A stretch of DNA of 64,000 bases from Allomuricauda sp. CP2A (GTDB lineage Bacteria > Bacteroidota > Bacteroidia > Flavobacteriales > Flavobacteriaceae), in NCBI RefSeq assembly GCF_001683915.1, contig NZ_LXTT01000076.1, positions 38,600 through 102,599 on the forward strand, given 5' to 3'. The notes beneath the pieces were generated by a model, which saw only the letters and a list, made by a program, of their open reading frames with translations, ran no database searches and had not been told where the DNA came from. Positions 52,833 through 61,500 of the stretch are shown here, in pieces. The position numbers were made by a program, and so were the translations under genes. Numbering within the stretch: the first letter of the stretch is position 1; each line of letters begins with the position of its first letter.

Positions 52833-53553
52833 CTTTTTTAGGAATTAAAATCGATGCTAGTAGATAAAAAACAATAATTAAGGGGATGGCCAAAAATTTT
52901 AGGGTCAACAGCATCACCAAACTTCCGATCAAGAACAAATATTTAACCCCATTGTCCTTAAAACTCCAATTATCAAATTTTAGGGCGAAAAGTGCTATGG
53001 GAGAGTTCAACAAATAGGCACTTACCACGGTCAACCCCATCAAAAACCATTGGTTGAGAATGATGCCACTGAGCACTTCATTATTATGGTAGAGCAAAAT
53101 CAAAGGAAGGGAAAGAATCAACAAAGCGTTTGCCGGAGTGGGCAAGCCCTTAAACGACGAAACTTGGTTCTCATCCACATTGAACTTGGCCAATCGATAA
53201 GCAGATGCCAAGGTGATCATAAAACCGAAAAAGGGCAGTACCGTCATTTCATCATCATGGCCAAAAAAACCGAGGTTCCATCCGCCCCGCTCGGCCATAT
53301 TGAGCAATTGGAACATGACAATGCCGGGGACCAATCCACTGGTGATCACATCGGCCAAGGAGTCCAACTGCACCCCTACCTCACTTTTCACATTCAGGGC
53401 ACGAGCTGCCAATCCATCAAAAAAATCGAAAAATATGCCAATGAAAACAAAGAGTGCGGCCAATTCCAAATGGTTGAGCACGGCAAAAACAGTGGCCACA
53501 CAACCACTAAAAACATTCAATAAAGTTAGCAAGTTGGGAATATAGGACTTCAT
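52822..53553 (-). CDS. pssA: CDP-diacylglycerol-serine O-phosphatidyltransferase
   Basis: 243 residues from ATG 53553 (longer frame to 53589 gives a non-typical leader). CDP-alcohol phosphotransferase motif is complete: D46, G47, A50, R51, G60, D64, D68 (DG-x2-AR-x8-G-x3-D-x3-D). About 6-7 membrane segments. The enzyme makes phosphatidylserine, precursor of phosphatidylethanolamine. Type II (gram-positive/Bacteroidota) class. Divergent from DUF4105 across 101 bases. Overlaps the PH gene by 11 bases. Confidence 0.95.
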   Translation of the reverse strand: MKSYIPNLLTLLNVFSGCVATVFAVLNHLELAALFVFIGIFFDFFDGLAARALNVKSEVGVQLDSLADVITSGLVPGIVMFQLLNMAERGGWNLGFFGHDDEMTVLPFFGFMITLASAYRLAKFNVDENQVSSFKGLPTPANALLILSLPLILLYHNNEVLSGIILNQWFLMGLTVVSAYLLNSPIALFALKFDNWSFKDNGVKYLFLIGSLVMLLTLKFLAIPLIIVFYLLASILIPKKDGK

Positions 53554-53654
53554 ACAGTTCGGTTTCCGTAAAAATACAGTAAAAAACAAACTGTTGGATT
53601 TTGATGTTCGGCAGAGTCGTATTTATTCTGATATTTGCCGAGACAATCTTGAAA

Positions 53655-54824
53655 ATGAAACAACGGCTTTTCTTTTTTCTATTGCTGCTCTTGGTTGGGT
53701 TCCAAACATTTTCCCAGGCACCCCAACTCTCAGAGAAATCCCAAATAAGCCTGCTCACCTGTGCTGCCGGGGACGAACTGTATTATGCCTTTGGCCATAG
53801 TGCGTTCCGGGTTCAGGACCCTGTTTTGGGCATTGATGTGGTCTACAACTATGGCACCTTTGATTTTAACCAACCCAATTTCTACCTCAATTTTGTTAAG
53901 GGAAGAATGATCTATTCCCTTTCCAGAAGGAGCTTTGATGATTTCCTTTTTGAATACGAATTGGAAAAAAGATGGGTCAAGGAACAGATTTTGGACCTTA
54001 CATTGGAAGAAAGAAACCAATTGCTTGCCTTTTTTGAGGAAAACTACCTACCGCAAAATCGGGACTATTTGTACGACCCGCTATTGAACAACTGTTCCAG
54101 CATTACGGGCAAAATTTTAAAGCAACAATATGGCGATGCCATAGTATTTGATGGTTCTTATTTGGAAGAACAGTATAGCTTCAGACAGCTGGTCAGGCAA
54201 TTTTTGGACAACAATTCATGGTCCATGTTCGGTATAGACCTCGCTTTTGGATCCAATGTGGACCGAACGGCTACCGTTCAAGAACACATGTTTCTACCGT
54301 ATTACGCCATGATGCAAATACGACATACCACCAAAGATGGGAAACCCCTTTTGAAGCGAGAGCGGACTATCTTGGACTATAATGAACATGAAGGGCAAAA
54401 CTTTTTCCCGCTTACACCCTTGTTCTGGTTTGTTTTGCTCTTGGTGTTCACCGGAATTGTCACCTATTTTGACTACAAACATAAGGCCAGAAGCCGTTGG
54501 TTGGATTTTTCGTTGTTCTTCATCACAGGTTTGATAGGAATCTTTTTGGTTTTTCTTTGGTTCGCCACGGACCATACCTCAACCCCAAACAACTTCAACA
54601 TTTTATGGGCTTTCCCTCTCAATGCCATTGTGGCCTTTATTTTTGTGTTTGAGGACAAACTACCCGAATGGTCCATAAAATATTTGTACACTGCCTTAGG
54701 CCTCATGGGAATTATGTTGGTATTATGGATATTCCATATCCAAATTTTTTCACCCGTAGTGATTCCCGTACTTTTGACCTTGGCAATTCGGTATAGCTAT
54801 CTAATCAGATATACCAAACTTTAG
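53655..54824 (+). CDS. DUF4105 / Lnb-type membrane protein
   Basis: 389 residues from ATG 53655 (upstream frame to 53601 is unlikely as it would give a non-signal leader). Signal peptide (1-20), periplasmic cysteine-protease-like domain with H48 (AFGHSAFRV) and C147 (LLNNCSSI), then five membrane segments (about 255-389). Family is DUF4105, which I recall as renamed Lnb, the Bacteroidota lipoprotein N-acyltransferase that uses a Cys-His pair to transfer an acyl chain. Both residues are present, so it may finish lipoprotein maturation; this depends on family recall. Confidence 0.85.
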   Translation: MKQRLFFFLLLLLVGFQTFSQAPQLSEKSQISLLTCAAGDELYYAFGHSAFRVQDPVLGIDVVYNYGTFDFNQPNFYLNFVKGRMIYSLSRRSFDDFLFEYELEKRWVKEQILDLTLEERNQLLAFFEENYLPQNRDYLYDPLLNNCSSITGKILKQQYGDAIVFDGSYLEEQYSFRQLVRQFLDNNSWSMFGIDLAFGSNVDRTATVQEHMFLPYYAMMQIRHTTKDGKPLLKRERTILDYNEHEGQNFFPLTPLFWFVLLLVFTGIVTYFDYKHKARSRWLDFSLFFITGLIGIFLVFLWFATDHTSTPNNFNILWAFPLNAIVAFIFVFEDKLPEWSIKYLYTALGLMGIMLVLWIFHIQIFSPVVIPVLLTLAIRYSYLIRYTKL

Positions 54825-54846
54825 GATTGGCCTTTAATCCATACCC

Positions 54847-56718
54847 ATGAACTTACTAACAGTAGAGAACATATCTAAATCTTATGGGGAATTGGTCCTG
54901 TTTTCCGGTATTTCCTTTGGAATCAACAAGGACCAAAAGATTGCATTGATCGCCAAAAATGGGAGTGGAAAGACCTCCATTCTCAACATCATGTCCGGGA
55001 AGGATACTTCGGAAACCGGTCAGGTAACGGTTAGAAAGGATACCAAAGTCGCTTTTTTGGAACAAGAGCCTAATCTTAATCCCAATTTGACCGTTGAAGA
55101 GACCATTTTCACTACGGACAATGAGATTTTAAAGGTTATCGCCACCTATGAAAAGGCCATGGAAAATCCTGAGGACACGGATCGTTACCAGAAGGCTTTT
55201 GAGGCCATGGAACGTCATAATGCATGGGATTTTGAGACCCAATACAAGCAAATTCTATTCAAATTGCAGTTGACGAAGCTGGATGCCAAGGTGAACACCC
55301 TCTCCGGTGGACAAAAAAAGCGGTTGGCCTTGGCCAATGTTTTGCTGAACAAACCAGATTTGCTGATCATGGACGAGCCCACCAACCATTTGGACTTGGA
55401 AATGATCGAATGGCTGGAAGCCTATTTTTCCAAAGAAAACATTACGCTGTTCATGGTGACCCACGACCGTTATTTTTTGGACCGGGTCTGCAATGAGATA
55501 TTGGAGCTGGACAACAATCAACTTTACACATACAAAGGGAATTACAGCTATTATCTTAGGGAAAAAGATGCCCGAATGGAGCGCGAGGCCGTGGAACAGC
55601 ACAAATCCAAACTATTGTTCAAAAAAGAACTGGACTGGATGCGAAGACAGCCCAAAGCCCGAACCACCAAATCCAAATCGCGTATTGATGACTTCAACGA
55701 AATCAAAAAAAGGGCGCATCAACGAAGAAAAGAGCACGAGGTAGAGCTGGAACTGAACATGGAACGCCTGGGCAGTAAGATTTTGGAACTCCATAATGTC
55801 TCCAAAACGTATGACGATAAGGTCATCTTAAATAAGTTCGATTATAATTTCAGCAAAGGGGAACGTGTGGGGATCATCGGGAAAAATGGCACCGGAAAGT
55901 CCACTTTTTTGAATATACTTACGGAAAGGGAAGCTGTTGATGGTGGAAAAGTGGTAGTAGGCGACACCCTAAAATTTGGCTACTATACCCAAAAGGGAAT
56001 TCCCGTAAAAGAAGGCCAAAAGGTCATTGATGTCATTCGTGAGTTCGGCGATTACATTCCCCTGAAAAAAGGGAGGCAAATTTCGGCCCAACAACTGTTG
56101 GAACGGTTTCTCTTTGACCGCAAAAAGCAGTATGACTTTGTTGAAAAACTCAGTGGTGGGGAACGAAAACGGCTCTACCTCTGTACCGTGCTCATTCAAA
56201 ATCCCAATTTTTTGATTCTGGATGAACCTACCAACGACCTGGACATTGTTACCCTAAATGTGTTGGAAAGTTTTCTGCTCGACTTTCCCGGCTGCCTCAT
56301 TGTGGTTTCGCACGATCGTTATTTTATGGACAAGATCGTGGACCATTTGTTCATTTTCAAAGGAGACGGGGTGATAGAGGATTTTCCCGGCAACTATTCC
56401 GATTATCGGGTGTATGAAAACAGCAAGGTCATTGAAGAACGGGAAAACAAAACCGCTTCCTCCGAAAAAACGGAAAATACATGGAGAGATACTAGTAATG
56501 GCAAACTATCCTATTTGGAACAAAAAGAATACAAACAATTGGAAAAGGATATTCAGAAATTGGAGGAGCAAAAAGAGGTTCTGCAAAACAAATTTTCCAA
56601 TCCTGAACTGAGCGGTGATGAGATTGATCAACTTTCCATTGAGCTTAAGGAGGTTTCCGATGCCATTGAAGAGAAAACAGAACGTTGGTTCGAACTTTCT
56701 GCCATTTTAGAGGGATAA
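54847..56718 (+). CDS. ABC-F family ATPase (Uup-like)
   Basis: 623 residues with two ABC domains. Walker A1 AKNGSGKTS (36-44), signature 1 LSGGQKKRLALANVLL, Walker A2 GKNGTGKST, signature 2 LSGGERKRLYLCTVLI; a linker (about 235-310) with EKDARMEREAVEQHK and a C-terminal coiled coil (about 560-623). ABC-F proteins act on the ribosome E-site and are not transporters. The C-terminal coiled coil fits Uup, which works on DNA/ribosome. Ends next to the second 31-base element. Confidence 0.93.
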   Translation: MNLLTVENISKSYGELVLFSGISFGINKDQKIALIAKNGSGKTSILNIMSGKDTSETGQVTVRKDTKVAFLEQEPNLNPNLTVEETIFTTDNEILKVIATYEKAMENPEDTDRYQKAFEAMERHNAWDFETQYKQILFKLQLTKLDAKVNTLSGGQKKRLALANVLLNKPDLLIMDEPTNHLDLEMIEWLEAYFSKENITLFMVTHDRYFLDRVCNEILELDNNQLYTYKGNYSYYLREKDARMEREAVEQHKSKLLFKKELDWMRRQPKARTTKSKSRIDDFNEIKKRAHQRRKEHEVELELNMERLGSKILELHNVSKTYDDKVILNKFDYNFSKGERVGIIGKNGTGKSTFLNILTEREAVDGGKVVVGDTLKFGYYTQKGIPVKEGQKVIDVIREFGDYIPLKKGRQISAQQLLERFLFDRKKQYDFVEKLSGGERKRLYLCTVLIQNPNFLILDEPTNDLDIVTLNVLESFLLDFPGCLIVVSHDRYFMDKIVDHLFIFKGDGVIEDFPGNYSDYRVYENSKVIEERENKTASSEKTENTWRDTSNGKLSYLEQKEYKQLEKDIQKLEEQKEVLQNKFSNPELSGDEIDQLSIELKEVSDAIEEKTERWFELSAILEG

Positions 56719-56749
56719 ATTGTCCCCTTGAAGGGACTTTAGGGGTGTT
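56719..56749 (+). repeat. 31-base REP-like element, copy 2
   Basis: Same as 13506-13536 with one mismatch. It begins on the base after the ABC-F stop and ends 2 bases before the ATG at 56752, thus fills the whole intergenic gap and supplies the leader of the next gene. Contains palindrome CCCTT-G-AAGGG; its base change against copy 1 shifts but keeps a hairpin. Confidence 0.8.
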
Positions 56750-56751
56750 TT

Positions 56752-57252
56752 ATGTACTACAAGTTGATTTCTTATCTCAAATTTCTCATTAAGTCTACTA
56801 ACGAACATGGTGTGCACTCCCCTTTTGTCTTCAATTTTGTAACAAAATGTTTGTATTCCAAAGAAAAAATGAGCAGCAACAAGACCATGAATGTGTTGTT
56901 GAAGAGCATTGGTTACTTCAATTATAAAAAAGTCCTAATCGATAATTCTCCCGAGGTTGAAGAACGGGTTAGGGACACATTTCAGGATATGTATTTTGAT
57001 AGATCCACCGTGGATATTGTTTATACGGACCACATGAATATATCAAAATTCACCACGCTTCTTTCCGAAGGAAAACTCCATAATGGCAGCATGGTTTTGG
57101 TGGATGGGATTTACCATGACAAAAAGAGGTTGGAAGATTGGGAAAATCTGATTGCTTCACCCAACATCACGGTAAGTATGGACATGTTCCATTGCGGTGC
57201 CATCTTCATCCGAGAGGAGCAGGTGAAGGAACATTTCACTATTCGAATTTAA
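56752..57252 (+). CDS. Eroded methyltransferase-like protein
   Basis: 166 residues. The N-terminus (LISYLKFLIKSTNEHGVHSPFVFNFVTKCLY, in parts) and the C-terminus (VSMDMFHCGAIFIREEQVKEHFTIRI, in parts) are those of a flavobacterial class I methyltransferase family usually 230-260 residues long. The middle, where the glycine-rich SAM loop normally stands, is shortened and has no GxGxG or acidic motif II. A remnant of the later DxxY...D.. segment may be MVLVDGIYHDKKRLEDWENL. Catalysis is therefore unlikely; it might be a degenerate paralogue or a binding protein. Codon use and frame are intact. Confidence 0.75.
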   Translation: MYYKLISYLKFLIKSTNEHGVHSPFVFNFVTKCLYSKEKMSSNKTMNVLLKSIGYFNYKKVLIDNSPEVEERVRDTFQDMYFDRSTVDIVYTDHMNISKFTTLLSEGKLHNGSMVLVDGIYHDKKRLEDWENLIASPNITVSMDMFHCGAIFIREEQVKEHFTIRI

Positions 57253-57269
57253 AAAAGTAACTTTAAGTT

Positions 57270-57431
57270 ATGGAAAATGCAGCAACGGATAACACTATTT
57301 GGTATGTTCTTGCGGTTTTGGGACTGATTTATTTGATCATTCTGTTTCGGAACAAAAGAGCGACCCGTCGCAGAAAGTCCCGCAGGTTTATGGAAGGAAA
57401 GCGAAAACGTGAACGCGACAATGAACAATAA
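57270..57431 (+). CDS. Small single-pass membrane protein (53 residues)
   Basis: ATG 57270 to TAA 57431: MENAATDNTIWYV start, one membrane segment (about 10-26, IWYVLAVLGLIYLIILF), then a very basic tail (RNKRATRRRKSRRFMEGKRKRERDNEQ in parts). The last codons lie inside the heptad array (57419 on), so DNEQ-stop is formed by array words. It is 17 bases after the methyltransferase-like gene. The hydrophobic/basic layout argues for a real protein, but no homology is known. Confidence 0.6.
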   Translation: MENAATDNTIWYVLAVLGLIYLIILFRNKRATRRRKSRRFMEGKRKRERDNEQ

Positions 57432-57512
57432 TCAATGAACAATCAACAGTAAACAATGAGCAATAGATAGCTATGCATTGATAATTGTTTATTGATAACT
57501 GAAAACTGATTC
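57419..57512. repeat. Heptad-word array with complementary arm before the adenosyltransferase gene
   Basis: Seven words in exact register on the left: CAATGAA (57419), CAATAAT (57426), CAATGAA (57433), CAATCAA (57440), CAGTAAA (57447), CAATGAG (57454), CAATAGA (57461). After a 10-base centre come five in exact register on the right: TTGATAA (57478), TTGTTTA (57485), TTGATAA (57492), CTGAAAA (57499), CTGATTC (57506), complementary in sense. TAAACAAT (57450-57457) pairs perfectly with ATTGTTTA (57484-57491). The array ends on the base before the ATG 57513. Confidence 0.85.
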
Positions 57513-58070
57513 ATGAAGATTTACACCAAAACCGGAGATAAGGGCACCACGGCATTGTTTACAGGTACCCGGGTACCCAAGCATCATATCCGCATAGAAA
57601 GCTATGGTACCATTGACGAGCTCAATTCGTTTTTAGGATTGCTCCGCGATCAGGATATGGATGCCCGTTCCAAAGAGATTCTAATGCTTATTCAGGAAAA
57701 ATTGTTCACGGTCGGTTCCATTTTGGCCACTGAGCCGAAAAAGGACAAACGGCTCAAGATTCCAAGAATTGGCCAAGAAGATATTGAACTTTTGGAAAAA
57801 GAAATGGACCAAATGAACGAAAATCTTCCAGAAATGACACATTTTATTCTTCCTGGTGGCCACACCACCGTGTCATACTGCCATATTGCCAGAACCGTTT
57901 GTCGCCGTGCAGAGCGAATGATTTCATATTTGCATGAAAATGAGCCTGTTCCAGCCCCGTTGCTGTCCTATATCAACCGTCTCTCCGATTATTTGTTTGT
58001 ATTGGCACGGAAGTTGTCAAACGACTTGAAAGCCCAAGAAGTAAAGTGGATCCCGAAGGAGATGGACTAA
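57513..58070 (+). CDS. PduO-type cob(I)alamin adenosyltransferase
   Basis: 185 residues. Transfers adenosyl from ATP to cob(I)alamin to make coenzyme B12. Motifs: IYTKTGDKGTTALFTG (3-18, ATP-binding), ESYGTIDELNSFLG, and FILPGGHTTVSYCHIARTVCRRAERMI with the active-site R/N-rich region, and SYINRLSDYLFVLARKLSND. PduO family is clear. The B12-dependent enzyme it serves is not in the window. Its leader is the heptad array; the ATG follows directly. Confidence 0.94.
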   Translation: MKIYTKTGDKGTTALFTGTRVPKHHIRIESYGTIDELNSFLGLLRDQDMDARSKEILMLIQEKLFTVGSILATEPKKDKRLKIPRIGQEDIELLEKEMDQMNENLPEMTHFILPGGHTTVSYCHIARTVCRRAERMISYLHENEPVPAPLLSYINRLSDYLFVLARKLSNDLKAQEVKWIPKEMD

Positions 58071-58138
58071 AAAAATCGTTTTTTTAACGCAATAGTTTTG
58101 TCAACTCCAAAATAATTTTTAATTAATACTGTTTTTAC

Positions 58139-58168
58139 TTGACTAATTGAGTTTAAAAATTATTTTTG
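58139..58168 (+). promoter_or_regulatory. Promoter of the DUF2795 gene
   Basis: TTG (58139-58141), 19 bases, TATTTTTG (58161-58168): full consensus with ideal spacing. 27 bases before ATG 58196. The region is very AT-rich. Confidence 0.8.
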
Positions 58169-58195
58169 CAAAAAATTTAAAATCAAACCGTTACT

Positions 58196-58420
58196 ATGTA
58201 CTGGACACTCGAACTAGCCTCATATTTAAGTGATGCGCCTTGGCCAGCCACCAAAGACGAACTGATAGATTACGCAATCCGTACCGGAGCGCCATTGGAA
58301 GTTGTAGAAAACTTGCAATCCATGGAAGAAGAGGGCGGCGAGATATATGAGTCCATTGAGGAAATATGGCCCGACTATCCTACCGAAGAAGACTATCTTT
58401 GGAATGAGGATGAATATTAA
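58196..58420 (+). CDS. Small acidic DUF2795 protein
   Basis: 74 residues; MYWTLELASYLSDAPWPATKDELIDYAIRTGAP (in parts) is the DUF2795 opening (LxxALxDxxWPATKxELIxYA), while the second half is highly acidic (about 16 E/D in the last 35). Short family with helix-turn-helix-like fold, unknown function. It has its own promoter and its own terminator, so it is a separate unit between the adenosyltransferase and secA. Such strong signals suggest high expression. Confidence 0.88.
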   Translation: MYWTLELASYLSDAPWPATKDELIDYAIRTGAPLEVVENLQSMEEEGGEIYESIEEIWPDYPTEEDYLWNEDEY

Positions 58421-58443
58421 TTTCGGAAAACACAAAGCACGTT

Positions 58444-58470
58444 AAAAAGTCTCATTTGAGGCTTTTTTTT
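58444..58470 (+). terminator. Terminator after the DUF2795 gene
   Basis: AAAAAG-T-CTC / GAG-G-CTTTTT stem (one T-G pair) with ATTT loop, then a run of T. It directly precedes and overlaps the presumed secA promoter. Confidence 0.85.
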
Positions 58471-58473
58471 ATG

Positions 58474-58481
58474 TAATTTTG
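58474..58481 (+). promoter_or_regulatory. -7 box of secA
   Basis: TAATTTTG, full match, 74 bases before the secA ATG. A TTTG (58455-58458) 15 bases upstream is inside the preceding terminator loop, so terminator and promoter share bases. Confidence 0.55.
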
Positions 58482-58555
58482 ACAGCCCAGCAAAAGAATT
58501 CCATCATATTCTTATCAATGGAACAGCTTTTGCCATTCTAACGAAAAGACATTTC

Positions 58556-61500
58556 ATGAGTTTTATTAATTCCGTACTGAAGGTTTTTGTAGGTGATAAA
58601 TCAGAAAAGGACGTTAAGGCCCTGCAACCTTTGGTAAATGAGATAAAATCCTTTGAGCAGGAGCTTGAAGGGTTGAGCCACGATGAACTGAGACAAAAAA
58701 CCGTTTCCTTCAAAGCACAGATAGCAGAGGATTGCAAAGAGATCAATGACAGGATCGCTGCCCTGGAGGAGGAAGTGGAAAGCTCCAATGACATAGACCG
58801 CAATGAGGAAATCTATGCTGAAATTGACAGGCTCAACGAGGAAGCCTACCAAATTTCAGAAAAGACCCTCAACAACATACTTCCCGAGGCCTTTGCTGTA
58901 GTAAAGGAAACTGCCAAACGCTTTGTGGCCAATGAGACCCTTACTGTAACGGCATCGGAATTTGACAGATTACTTTCGGGTTCCAAAGATTACGTAACTC
59001 TTGAAGGTGAAAAAGCCGTTTGGAGCAATTCTTGGGATGCCGCTGGCAAGGAAGTCACTTGGGATATGGTACATTACGATGTGCAATTGATAGGCGGTAT
59101 TTCCCTGCATCAAGGGAAAATTGCCGAGATGCAGACCGGTGAAGGTAAAACATTGGTGGCCACACTCCCGCTCTACTTGAATGCATTAGCAGGAAAAGGG
59201 GCCCACTTGGTCACCGTTAATGATTATCTGGCCAAAAGGGACAGCGCTTGGATGGCGCCCATTTTTGAATTTCATGGACTTTCCGTGGATTGTATTGATA
59301 AGCACCAACCCAATTCTGATGGCAGACGGGCCGCTTATAACGCAGACATTACCTACGGTACCAACAACGAATTTGGTTTCGATTATTTGCGTGACAACAT
59401 GGCGCATACCCCTGGGGATTTGGTGCAACGTCCGCACCATTACGCCATTGTGGATGAGGTGGATTCCGTACTGATTGATGACGCCCGTACCCCTTTGATC
59501 ATATCCGGCCCCGTTCCTGAGGGCGACCGCCACGAATTCAATGAGCTGAAACCAAAAGTGGCCGATATCGTTCAAAAACAACGGCAACATTTAACAGGCG
59601 TTTTGGCCGAGGCCAAAAAACTCATCGCCGAAGGTGATACCAAAGAAGGTGGATTCTTATTGCTTCGGGTACACCGAGGATTGCCAAAAAACAAGGCGCT
59701 CATCAAATTTTTGAGCGAAGAGGGCGTAAAACAATTGCTACAGAAGACCGAGAATTTCTACATGCAGGACAACAACCGGGAAATGCCCAAAGTAGATGCA
59801 GACCTGTTGTTCGTCATTGATGAAAAGAACAACCAGATTGAACTTACTGACAAAGGGGTCGATTATATTTCCGGTGATCAAGACAAGGACTTCTTTGTGA
59901 TGCCCGACATCGGTAGTGAAATTGCCAAAATTGAAAATCAGGACCTCGAAATAGAAAAAGAAGCCGAACTCAAGGAAGATCTCTTTAAGGATTTTGCCAT
60001 AAAGAGTGAGCGTATCCATACAATGACCCAGTTGTTGAAAGCCTATACCCTCTTTGAAAAAGATGTGGAATACGTGGTAATGGACAACAAGGTGATGATC
60101 GTGGATGAGCAGACGGGTCGTATCATGGATGGTAGAAGATATTCTGATGGATTGCACCAAGCCATCGAGGCCAAGGAAAATGTGAAGATTGAGGCGATGA
60201 CCCAGACCTTTGCCACCATTACGCTTCAGAATTACTTTAGAATGTACAACAAGTTGGCCGGGATGACAGGTACAGCTGTTACCGAAGCTGGCGAATTCTG
60301 GGAGATCTACAAGTTGGATGTGATGGAAATTCCAACCAACAGACCCATTGCCCGTGATGACAGACACGATTTGATCTACAAGACCAAACGCGAAAAATAC
60401 AACGCCATCATAGATGAGGTCACCAAGCTTTCCCAAGCTGGAAGACCTGTATTGATCGGTACAACATCCGTTGAAATTTCAGAATTGTTGTCCAAATTGT
60501 TGAGTGTACGGAAAGTACCGCACAACGTATTGAACGCCAAATTGCACAAAAAAGAGGCCGACATTGTTGCTGAGGCCGGGAAATCCGGTGTTGTTACCAT
60601 TGCCACAAACATGGCCGGTAGGGGTACCGACATTAAATTGAGCCCTGAGGTGAAGAAAGCCGGTGGTTTGGCCATTGTGGGTACGGAACGCCATGATTCA
60701 CGTCGTGTGGACAGACAGTTGAGAGGTCGTTCTGGACGGCAAGGAGACCCAGGTAGTTCCCAGTTCTATGTTTCCTTGGAGGACAACCTAATGCGTTTGT
60801 TCGGATCGGACCGTGTGGCCAAAATGATGGACCGTATGGGCTTGGAAGATGGTGAGGTCATTCAACATTCCATGATGACCAAATCCATAGAACGCGCCCA
60901 GAAGAAAGTGGAGGAAAACAACTTCGGTATCCGTAAACGCTTGTTGGAATATGACGATGTTATGAATGCACAGCGTGAGGTGATCTACAAAAGAAGAAGG
61001 CACGCTTTGCAAGGGGAACGCTTAAAGGTGGACATCGCCAATATGATGTACGACACTTGTGAAGCCATTGCCGAGACCAATAAAATGGCCGATGATTACA
61101 AGAACTTTGAGTTCGAGCTCATTAAATACTTCTCCATTACTTCACCGATCAGCGAAGAGGAGTTCAAAAAAATGAGCTTTCAGCAGATTGCCAATATCAT
61201 CAATGATGAAGCCTACGATTTCTACAAACAGAAAATGGAGCGTAGCGCCACAGTAGCCTTTCAGGTCATTAAAAAAGTATATGAGGATGAATCCAACAAG
61301 TTTGAGCGCATTGTAGTTCCCTTTACGGATGGCATCAAAACCCTTAATGTGGTTACCAATCTGGAGAAGGCCTACAAGACGAATGGGAAGCAATTGATCA
61401 CCGATTTTGAGAAAAACATCACCTTGGCGATTATAGATGATTCTTGGAAAACCCACTTGCGCAAAATGGATGAGCTGAAACAATCCGTGCAATTGGCCGT

